Positions 1 through 5,686 of a stretch of DNA of 9,051 nucleotides are shown here, piece by piece. The translations under genes and the position numbers were made by a program. Position 1 is the stretch's first letter; each line of letters opens with the position of its first letter. The notes under the pieces are model-generated. The model did not search any database. It saw nothing but the letters and a program-made list of their open reading frames with translations, and was not told the origin of the DNA. This DNA comes from Salinivirga sp964413185 (GTDB taxonomy: Bacteria; Bacteroidota; Bacteroidia; Bacteroidales; Salinivirgaceae), in the NCBI GenBank assembly GCA_964413185.1, contig CAYPSX010000161.1, positions 1 through 9,051 on the forward strand, read 5' to 3'.

Positions 1-19
1 CCTGAGCGGAGCCGAAGGG
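1..19. repeat. Short GC-rich imperfect palindrome, probable dispersed intergenic repeat, cut by window edge
   Basis: The first 19 bases read CCTGAGCGGAGCCGAAGGG. The ends CCT and AGG and the inner CGG and CCG can pair, giving an imperfect hairpin. Words of the form CCCTGAGCGGAGYCGAAGGG are a common dispersed intergenic palindrome in Bacteroidota and some other phyla; that is recalled knowledge, and only one copy is visible here. The element is clearly more GC-rich than the AT-rich intergenic DNA elsewhere in the window and probably continues to the left. It lies downstream of the minus-strand GH31 gene and could be part of its 3' end. Confidence 0.45.
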
Positions 20-42
20 AACTGTTGCAAGCAACCGGAACG

Positions 43-64
43 GAAGCTCGAAACAAATAGCTTC
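43..64 (-). terminator. Possible 3' hairpin of the GH31 transcript (weak)
   Basis: GAAGCT at 43-48 is the exact reverse complement of AGCTTC at 59-64, with a 10-base loop. It starts 19 bases beyond the GH31 stop codon in the direction of transcription, where a terminator or 3' stabilising hairpin would be expected. No T-tract follows on the minus strand, so it is not a canonical intrinsic terminator. A second small palindrome, GTTGC-AA-GCAAC at 24-35, lies further downstream. Either could protect the 3' end. Confidence 0.25.
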
Positions 65-82
65 GTGCCTCACCATCCCGCA

Positions 83-3000
83 TCACTCCATCTTCACCAA
101 CTGCAAATAACCGCTGCTCCGGCAGTTTTGGATGTGTAGTACGTAAACGCCGGCGGGTAAATTTTCAATATTCGGGCAAATTTTAGCCAGACGAACAGTA
201 TTCATTCCTGCATTCAGGGGTAACTTCTGTTGATCCTTAATTTGACCTGAAGTGTTCACAACGCTGAGCGTGTACAAACCTGAGAATTTCGTGTTTATTT
301 CAAGTTTTGTGTCGCTGCTGACAGGATTGGGATTGGCTGTGATCTGCAATTTTTCCTGAACTACGGTTTGGGCTATCAGCGATGGTTCTTTATCAACTTC
401 AATTACTGTAGTCGAATCTTTCCAGTTGAAATGCACAAATAAAAAATTGTTGTTCCACCATGCTGAGGGAACCGTGTTTTCGTAATCGCCGGCTGTGCTA
501 ACTGTGGGAATGTTGAAGTCGTTAATGGTTACAGCGCCCGGCGCCTCGGCAAATCCGTACAACTTTATTTCAATGTTTCGTTCTATGCTGGCAATGTGGT
601 TTTCTGCAACCTCCAAAGTAACACTGGCAAAGTCAGTTCCCGAAGTGCCGGTCATCTTTATCAGGTCAAATTGATTTTGTGCGAGATTTTCCGGCGATAC
701 GCCATCATCATGGTACCAAAACCGCTCGCTGCTTGCATTGTCGGCAGTCAGCGCGTGTAGTATGCGAACGGAATCACTGTCATAGCTTTTTGAGTGCATT
801 AACTTTTCGTTCGATTGTACCACAAATCCGCCCCGGCGCAAAAACAAAGGAATGCTGCTTAGCGGAGCATCAACCGAAATGGTTTGGCTGCCATTGTGTT
901 TTGTGCCATCGTAATAATTGTACCACACACCATCTGGAAAAGTTACCATGCGCGAGGTTTGATATTCTTCCAAAACAGGCGCCACCAGCACATCTTTGCC
1001 CCATAAAAACTGATCGTTCAATTCATCGAGTGCACCTGAAGTTTCGTAGTAGTTCATCGGACGCGCAAGCGGTGTGCCTTTTGTAGTGTATTCCCACGCC
1101 AGCGTGTAGTTGTATGGCATAAATTCGTAACGCAATTCAATCGCATCTCTCACAATGTTTTGGGTCTGATTATCGTAGAATATCGGTTCCGGGGGAACGC
1201 CGGTGCCGTGTGCGCGCATAACCGGCGAAAATGTGCCAAGCTGCAACCAGCGTGTGTAAAGTTCACTGTTTTGTCCGCCGCCTGTAAAACCGCCCAAATC
1301 GGAGTGCATGTAACCAATACCGCTCATGCCCATGTGCAGCATAATGGGAATTTGTGCGCGCAAACCTTCGAAACTCCGCTGTATATCGCCAGACCACGGG
1401 TAAGTGCTGTACCTTTGCATGCCTGTGTAGCCCGAGCGGGTTAAATTAAACAACCGTTCGTCAGGGAAATGTTCCCCGGTTTTGTTGTACAGCATTTTCG
1501 ACCACATATTGTTGAAAAGATTATGCACGTCTCCGGCCATGCCGCCTTCATGTATCATTTCCTGCGGATGTGTTTCCGGCTCGCCTAAATCGGTCCACAA
1601 GCCACCGGCGCCCATGTCGAACAGGTTTTTGTAATGCGGCCAGAGCCATTCTTTTGCATCTGAAGAACTCATATCAAACAAGCTGGCATCGCCTGCCCAG
1701 AAACCATACAGCACAAACGGGTCGCCATTGTCTTGTTCGGCAAAATGATTTAATGATGCTGCCTCGTTGTACAAATCGCTGCTGAGCGTGAAATAAGGTT
1801 CGGTAATCAGAATGGTTTCAATGCCCTGATTTTCAAAATCGAGCATCATGCCTTCCGGGTCCGGGAAACGCGACATATCCCAATTGAAATCGCCCATGTG
1901 CGATGTGCCGCCAAACCAGTAAAGATCGAGCACGAGCGCATCCATGGGGAAATTCCCGGCCTGCATTTGCGAAACAATGTTTTCTGCTTCGTCCTGCGTT
2001 TCGTATCCGTACCGCGATTGTATGTAGCCCAGTCCCCATAAGGGCGGGAGAGGAGCGTGTCCGGTTAATTCCGACAGATTTTCCGATAGTTGACTAAATT
2101 CATTTCCTGGCGTCAGTACAAATCGCAATGTTCCTCCATTGGCCTGGTAGCTGAGTTGTTCTGGGCTTCCTGCGCCAATATCGGCCTCCGACATGTAATG
2201 ATTGTCGAAAATCCATGCAAAATGGTCGTCTGTAGCCAGAATGGGGATTGATGTGTTCAGGTTTGGTGCGAAGTTGGAATAACCATAATGCGCCTGATTA
2301 TAAAAATCAATGTTGTATCCTTTCAAATTATAGGGCAATGCACGTGATCCCCCGCCGTAAACCTTTGCGTCGGGTTTTATGCTGAAAGTAAGCATGCCGC
2401 CTTGTCCATTTTCATGTGGGAAAAAATTATTGAGCGAAGTGAGTGTGTCGCCATGTATAAAATCAATGGCTAACGTGCTTGTATCAATAATAATTTCCCA
2501 ATTATTCCATAAGGCTTGCAATTTCGATTCATCTATATTTATGTTGAATGTTGCCGAAACCGGACTGGCCGAAATGGCGTGACTTGCTGCAGCAGCTTGC
2601 CCGGTAGGCAGAATAGATGTTCGCAACCCGGACTCAAAAGCGGTGAATTCAATGGTGCCTCCGCTGGTTTGAATATTTACACCATTTTCTGTAGTGCTGT
2701 ACGATTGGTAGCTCCATGTATTGCTTATCTGCAGAGGAATAAAAACATCAGAGCCGTCGGCACTTCTGCCGGTAACAGAGCCATCTGCATTCCTGAAAAC
2801 AAAAGCCAGTTTGAGCACCGTTTCTGATGTATCAATTCCATAAAATGAGCGTATTTGAAAAGAAATTGAATACAGGTCTGTTCCAATATTTTCCATCAAA
2901 ACCGTATCGTTAGCCGTTCCCCAACCGGCTACAACATGCTGCCAGTCGCTGTCGTTGGCGCTTTCCGTGGTTATTACACCCGTATGTGCGTAAACATCAC

Positions 3001-3160
3001 CGGTAAACCCCATCAAACCCTGATCGCCCTGTGTAGCGTCAAAATAAATCGTTACCGTAGAATCAACTGTGGCATCGGCCGGCTCCATCCAGGCAACCTG
3101 CGCAAATATTGAGCTTGCAATACAAATATTGAAAAGAAACAGATAGAATAAACGCTTCAT
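83..3160 (-). CDS. Secreted GH31 alpha-glucosidase/transglucosylase with T9SS sorting domain
   Basis: A 1025-residue enzyme expected to hydrolyse or transfer alpha-glucosyl units of starch-like glucans outside the cell. Residues 1-21 form a signal peptide ending IFAQ. Residues 24-143 resemble the Ig-like starch-binding modules of Bacteroidota amylases (GDVYAHTGVIT near 54-64, LAFVFRNADGS near 118-128). The GH31 N-terminal beta domain spans about 200-370 and the catalytic barrel about 371-700. Expected active-site residues are present: D412 in VLDLYW, the nucleophile D524 in WTDLGEPE, R575, the acid/base D592 in PWSGD, and HSDLGGF at 619-625. Beta domains follow to about 925. Residues 938-1025 are a type A T9SS sorting domain (NPNPVSS, GLYTLSVVN, LPAGVYVLHI, LQLVK). 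DLGEPE replaces the commoner DMNE and recalls Cellvibrio Agd31B-type alpha-transglucosylases, so transfer is as likely as hydrolysis. The ATG at 3160 leads directly into the signal peptide. No Sus genes are adjacent. Confidence 0.93.
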   Translation of the reverse strand: MKRLFYLFLFNICIASSIFAQVAWMEPADATVDSTVTIYFDATQGDQGLMGFTGDVYAHTGVITTESANDSDWQHVVAGWGTANDTVLMENIGTDLYSISFQIRSFYGIDTSETVLKLAFVFRNADGSVTGRSADGSDVFIPLQISNTWSYQSYSTTENGVNIQTSGGTIEFTAFESGLRTSILPTGQAAAASHAISASPVSATFNINIDESKLQALWNNWEIIIDTSTLAIDFIHGDTLTSLNNFFPHENGQGGMLTFSIKPDAKVYGGGSRALPYNLKGYNIDFYNQAHYGYSNFAPNLNTSIPILATDDHFAWIFDNHYMSEADIGAGSPEQLSYQANGGTLRFVLTPGNEFSQLSENLSELTGHAPLPPLWGLGYIQSRYGYETQDEAENIVSQMQAGNFPMDALVLDLYWFGGTSHMGDFNWDMSRFPDPEGMMLDFENQGIETILITEPYFTLSSDLYNEAASLNHFAEQDNGDPFVLYGFWAGDASLFDMSSSDAKEWLWPHYKNLFDMGAGGLWTDLGEPETHPQEMIHEGGMAGDVHNLFNNMWSKMLYNKTGEHFPDERLFNLTRSGYTGMQRYSTYPWSGDIQRSFEGLRAQIPIMLHMGMSGIGYMHSDLGGFTGGGQNSELYTRWLQLGTFSPVMRAHGTGVPPEPIFYDNQTQNIVRDAIELRYEFMPYNYTLAWEYTTKGTPLARPMNYYETSGALDELNDQFLWGKDVLVAPVLEEYQTSRMVTFPDGVWYNYYDGTKHNGSQTISVDAPLSSIPLFLRRGGFVVQSNEKLMHSKSYDSDSVRILHALTADNASSERFWYHDDGVSPENLAQNQFDLIKMTGTSGTDFASVTLEVAENHIASIERNIEIKLYGFAEAPGAVTINDFNIPTVSTAGDYENTVPSAWWNNNFLFVHFNWKDSTTVIEVDKEPSLIAQTVVQEKLQITANPNPVSSDTKLEINTKFSGLYTLSVVNTSGQIKDQQKLPLNAGMNTVRLAKICPNIENLPAGVYVLHIQNCRSSGYLQLVKME

Positions 3161-3261
3161 AATTATATATATTCAGTGTGTGATGATATTGCGAAATTAA
3201 AATTTATTACGTAAAAATAGTTGAAAACCAAGTATTGGGAGTTGTAAAATCAACGCAAAGG

Positions 3262-3290
3262 TTTGCATGAACCGAATGCCTTTATTTTTG
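3262..3290 (+). promoter_or_regulatory. Bacteroidota-type sigma-A promoter candidate for the CHAD operon
   Basis: A TTTG -33 element (3262-3265) is followed after 17 bases by TATTTTTG (3283-3290), an exact match to the -7 consensus TAnnTTTG. Transcription would start near 3297, leaving a 5' untranslated region of about 110 bases before the CHAD start at 3406. The spacing is at the short end of the known 17-23 range. The region is AT-rich, so a chance match is possible. Confidence 0.45.
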
Positions 3291-3322
3291 TTGAACTTAG
3301 TGAATGTCAAACATTAAATAAT

Positions 3323-3350
3323 TGTTAAACTTTCTACGTTGCTGTCTTAT
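3323..3350 (+). promoter_or_regulatory. Possible ECF-sigma type promoter upstream of the CHAD gene
   Basis: TGTTAAAC (3323-3330) followed after 12 bases by TGTCTTAT (3343-3350) resembles ECF sigma promoters of Bacteroidota, where a TGTTAC/GTAAC-like -35 precedes a CGTCTTA-like -10. A start near 3357 would give a leader of about 50 bases, a more usual length than from the upstream promoter. The spacer is shorter than typical and the -10 core has TGTC rather than CGTC, so this is a tentative call. Confidence 0.3.
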
Positions 3351-3405
3351 TAATGAGGTATATAAACCTAAAAAATTGTATATTAACAGCTTAAAAGATG
3401 CATAA

Positions 3406-4314
3406 ATGAAGCCAACATTTGAAATATTGCCCGGTGAAAATATACAGGAAAGCATGCTTCGCATCATGCATGAACAGTACGATAGTATTATTCAGAATGC
3501 AAAATCATACAAAAAAAGTCCCGATAATGCAGTTCACGAAATACGAAAATCTTTTAAGCGCCTCAGGGCAGTCTTACGACTAATTCGCGATGCCATAGGC
3601 TACAGTAGTTACCACAGGGAGAACACATTTTGCCGCGATGAAGCCAAATTAATCAGCCGAATGCGCGATTTAACCGTTTTTTACGAAGATTTAGCCGAGC
3701 TGGACAAGCAACACCGCCGCACAGCCGATTTACAATTAATCCGAAAGCTTCAGGAACAAATTTTAAAAGAAAAAGAAACTGAATATAAACGAATTGTTTC
3801 CAATAGTGTTTTTGACCAGATAATTACGGATGTCCGGCAAGCTAAAGAGAGACTTGATACCTTTAATTTCAGGGAGAGTGGTTTTGAAGTTATCAGCAAA
3901 GGCCTGGAGCGCATATACAGTAAAGGTCGAAAAGAACTTGAACTGGTAAAAAAAGAACCCACAGCAGAAAATTTTCACGATTTACGCAAACGCGTTAAAT
4001 ACCTGATGTATCATAACCAAATTTTACGCCCCTTGTGGCCCAAATATTTCAAAGCTACTGAGAAAATGCTCGATACGGCAGCAGACCAACTTGGGCTTGA
4101 CCACAATTTTGCAGCATTAATAGATTTTGTAATACATGCAGAAGTGGACGAATCGACAGAAAGAATTAACCATTTTATTCACTGGCTCGAAAACCTGAGT
4201 GAAAAGTTGCGAACGCCTGCACTGGAAACATCTGAGATTGTATATGCCGAAAAAACTCCAAGTTATATGGAGCGCGTAAAAAAATATTTTGATGTATTTT
4301 ATTCTACTAACTAA
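3406..4314 (+). CDS. CHAD domain-containing protein (predicted polyphosphate-binding)
   Basis: A 302-residue, mostly helical, highly charged protein that is essentially one CHAD domain (conserved histidine alpha-helical domain), a family known to bind inorganic polyphosphate through a basic surface. The two pseudo-symmetric halves are visible. The first has H44 in AVHEIRKSFKRLRAVL (residues 42-57), then SRMRDL (84-89). The second has H191 in FHDLRKRVKYLMYH (190-203), then LGLDHNFAAL (229-238), matching the usual LG-D-H-D-L-L pattern. There is no signal peptide or membrane segment, so it should be cytoplasmic. No CYTH triphosphatase domain is fused and no polyphosphate kinase gene is in the window. 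It is followed 11 bases later by a second gene and is very probably co-transcribed with it. The ATG at 3406 is the first in frame after the promoter candidates. The family call is firm; a polyphosphate role here is inferred. Confidence 0.88.
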   Translation: MKPTFEILPGENIQESMLRIMHEQYDSIIQNAKSYKKSPDNAVHEIRKSFKRLRAVLRLIRDAIGYSSYHRENTFCRDEAKLISRMRDLTVFYEDLAELDKQHRRTADLQLIRKLQEQILKEKETEYKRIVSNSVFDQIITDVRQAKERLDTFNFRESGFEVISKGLERIYSKGRKELELVKKEPTAENFHDLRKRVKYLMYHNQILRPLWPKYFKATEKMLDTAADQLGLDHNFAALIDFVIHAEVDESTERINHFIHWLENLSEKLRTPALETSEIVYAEKTPSYMERVKKYFDVFYSTN

Positions 4315-4325
4315 ACATATAAATA

Positions 4326-5042
4326 ATGGATACACGAAAAATTGCCATGCAACAAAAAGTTAAAAACTGTATGGAGGAAAACCTGGAAACATGGTCCAGT
4401 GTCCTTGAAATGGAGAAAGTTTACGATCAGTTTGTGAAGAACCTTAAAAAAATTGATGATTTGTTTCCCGATACACAAGTAGACTTGAACCCAATGGCTG
4501 AGAATGTAAGCAGCTCGAAAGAAAAGCTAATCTCAATTTTATTGCCCGTCAATAAGGTGCTGTCCGTTTATGCTCGCGATAATGGATGCAGCAAATTGGA
4601 GAAAAGAGCTAAAGCAACCTCTGCGCAACTGATAAAAATGAAAGCCGGCGAACTGGAAAAACACGCTTTTGCCATTTGGAAGGCTATCGATGAAATCATG
4701 AGTACGGGAGAGGGAAAGCGTAAAGAAACAAAGAAGGTAATTAAACCGGTTAGTAATTACGGGCTTTCATCTAAAATGATAGATTCACTGTTTCAAACAG
4801 CAACAGAGTATTCCAATTTGCGGCAAACGCTTAAAGAAGCAAAGAAAACAAATAAAAAAGCTGAAAAAGAAATAGATAACCTGATCAAAGAAAATAACAA
4901 GCTTCTTAAAGAACGGCTGGATAAATTCATGTTTTTATTTGAGGACTCCGTTCCCGGTTTTTTTAATTGCTATACGTTTGCACGTAAAAACAAACCTGTT
5001 CCGGTCAATAACGAAGATACTGCTGAAAAAGCAGAACAATAA
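4326..5042 (+). CDS. Hypothetical all-helical protein, operon partner of the CHAD protein
   Basis: I do not recognise a named family. The 238-residue product is lysine- and glutamate-rich and predicted almost entirely helical. Residues 1-45 look like one long helix. A second helical block (about 62-125) contains LLPVNKVLSVYARDNG (72-87) and HAFAIWKAIDEIM (113-125). A third long helix or coiled coil (about 150-205) carries heptad-like leucines, as in NLRQTLKEAKK and NLIKENNKLLKERL. It ends with an aromatic motif, FFNCYTFARKNKP (211-223), and an acidic tail. There is no signal peptide or transmembrane segment, so it is likely cytoplasmic. The four-helix-bundle look and the 11-base gap to the CHAD gene suggest a partner or regulator of that protein, but this rests on context only. 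The ATG at 4326 was chosen for its spacing; methionines at residues 8 and 16 are alternatives. Confidence 0.7.
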   Translation: MDTRKIAMQQKVKNCMEENLETWSSVLEMEKVYDQFVKNLKKIDDLFPDTQVDLNPMAENVSSSKEKLISILLPVNKVLSVYARDNGCSKLEKRAKATSAQLIKMKAGELEKHAFAIWKAIDEIMSTGEGKRKETKKVIKPVSNYGLSSKMIDSLFQTATEYSNLRQTLKEAKKTNKKAEKEIDNLIKENNKLLKERLDKFMFLFEDSVPGFFNCYTFARKNKPVPVNNEDTAEKAEQ

Positions 5043-5059
5043 CGCATTTATCTTTAAGA

Positions 5060-5081
5060 AAATATTTGTTTCCAAATATTT
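5060..5081. promoter_or_regulatory. Perfect 9-bp palindrome over the rplS -33 box
   Basis: AAATATTTG (5060-5068) and CAAATATTT (5073-5081) are exact reverse complements separated by TTTC. The left arm contains the TTTG that serves as the -33 element of the rplS promoter, so the palindrome could be an operator. It also lies 17 bases after the stop codon of the upstream gene, so it could be a weak AT-rich 3' hairpin. No T-run follows immediately. Confidence 0.35.
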
Positions 5082-5094
5082 ATTAATATATTTG
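5065..5094 (+). promoter_or_regulatory. Strong Bacteroidota promoter of rplS
   Basis: TTTG (5065-5068), an 18-base spacer and TATATTTG (5087-5094) match the -33 and -7 consensus TTTG/TAnnTTTG exactly. The following CACCCG is typical of promoters of highly expressed housekeeping genes in this phylum. The start should lie near 5101, giving a leader of about 76 bases before the rplS ATG. This makes rplS a transcription unit separate from the CHAD genes. Confidence 0.75.
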
Positions 5095-5100
5095 CACCCG

Positions 5101-5176
5101 CAAAAGTAATCTCTGGCAATCAAGTGGATGTGCTACATTGCTTTTAAAATGTTAAACACCATAAAAAAATTGGAAA
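5101..5176 (+). promoter_or_regulatory. rplS 5' leader with possible folded structure
   Basis: The predicted untranslated leader of L19 can fold: AAAA (5102-5105) pairs with TTTT (5142-5145), and GCAAT (5116-5120) pairs with ATTGC (5137-5141). This gives a closed stem with a bulge on the 5' side, followed by an AT-rich single-stranded stretch up to the start codon. Ribosomal protein leaders are often autoregulatory, but I cannot assign this to a known leader family. The start region is A-rich (ATAAAAAAATTGGAAA), as usual in Bacteroidota. Confidence 0.3.
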
Positions 5177-5530
5177 ATGGACTTAATGAAAGTTGTAGAG
5201 GAGCAGTTCAAGGCAGACCGCGAATTGCCTAATTTTAAGGCTGGTGATACAGTTACTGTTCACTATAAAATTAAAGAAGGAAGCAAGGAACGTATCCAGA
5301 ATTTCCGCGGAGTTGTAATCCAGCGTCGGGGAAATGGCATCAATGAAACTTTTACAGTACGGAAAATGACAAGCGGAATCGGTGTAGAACGTATCTTCCC
5401 TGTCAATTCTCCTTTTGTTGATCAAATTGACATCAACAAACGCGGTAAAGTACGTCGTGCCAGAATTAATTACTTCAGGAAACTTACCGGTAAAGGCGCA
5501 CGTATCAAAGAAAGAGTGTATACCAAATAA
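5177..5530 (+). CDS. rplS: 50S ribosomal protein L19
   Basis: Ribosomal protein L19, a large-subunit protein at the interface with the 30S subunit. The 117-residue length is normal for the family. Diagnostic motifs are all present: FKAGDTVTVHYKIKEGSKER (20-39), QNFRGVVIQRRGNG (41-54), TFTVRKMTSGIGVERIFP (58-75), and RGKVRRARINYFRKLTGKGA (89-108) followed by RIKERV. The ATG at 5177 gives the N-terminus MDLMKVVEEQF typical of Bacteroidota homologues; a second methionine three codons later is possible but less likely. The gene has its own consensus promoter upstream and an intrinsic terminator 24 bases after the stop codon, so it is probably monocistronic here, unlike the rpsP-rimM-trmD-rplS operon of many other bacteria. 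Confidence 0.98.
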   Translation: MDLMKVVEEQFKADRELPNFKAGDTVTVHYKIKEGSKERIQNFRGVVIQRRGNGINETFTVRKMTSGIGVERIFPVNSPFVDQIDINKRGKVRRARINYFRKLTGKGARIKERVYTK

Positions 5531-5553
5531 TTAAATAATTTGGTCAAAATATC

Positions 5554-5582
5554 AGGCGTTCCAAACAGGAGCGCCTTTTTTT
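5554..5582 (+). terminator. Rho-independent terminator of rplS
   Basis: AGGCGTTCC (5554-5562) and GGAGCGCCT (5568-5576) form a 9-bp stem with one T-G wobble and a 5-base loop AAACA. The stem runs directly into a T-tract (5576-5582). This is a canonical intrinsic terminator 24 bases after the L19 stop codon, and it separates rplS from the downstream secreted-protein genes. Confidence 0.92.
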
Positions 5583-5638
5583 ATTCCGCCTGTTAGTAAA
5601 TCGTAAAAAAACTTTTATGTCCTTTGCACAAGAAACAC

Positions 5639-5646
5639 TAAATTTG
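5639..5646 (+). promoter_or_regulatory. -7 box of the promoter for the exported TPR protein operon
   Basis: TAAATTTG matches the Bacteroidota -7 consensus TAnnTTTG exactly and ends 40 bases before the ATG at 5687. No perfect TTTG lies at the right distance; TATG at 5616-5619 is 19 bases upstream and is the nearest -33-like word. A better TTTG at 5623-5626 is only 12 bases away, too close. Transcription would start around 5653. Confidence 0.5.
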
Positions 5647-5686
5647 GTCGTGTTTTTTTAATCAAACAGATATAAAACAAACCTGC

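Larger units (their letters stand above)
3161..3405. other. Divergent intergenic region between GH31 and CHAD genes
   Basis: This 245-base AT-rich gap separates two divergently read genes and must hold both promoters. On the plus strand I find a Bacteroidota-type promoter at 3262-3290 and a second, ECF-like candidate at 3323-3350. On the minus strand no convincing -33/-7 pair was found for GH31: a TATTTTTA word (reverse strand of 3212-3219) is one base from TAnnTTTG but has no properly spaced TTG. No small gene or RNA was recognised. Confidence 0.6.

Noticed and set aside
679..2827. Several plus-strand open frames of 64-135 codons opposite the GH31 gene
   Set aside because: Their translations are rich in Cys, His and Arg, lack recognisable motifs or start contexts, and lie entirely antisense to a clearly coding GH31 gene with intact catalytic motifs.
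3750..4335. Minus-strand open frames of about 70 codons opposite the CHAD gene
   Set aside because: They overlap the conserved CHAD motifs on the other strand, have low-complexity Phe/Ser-rich translations and no promoter; judged to be shadows.
5623..5626. TTTG as the -33 box for the TPR gene promoter
   Set aside because: It is only 12 bases from TAAATTTG, well short of the 17-23 base spacing expected.
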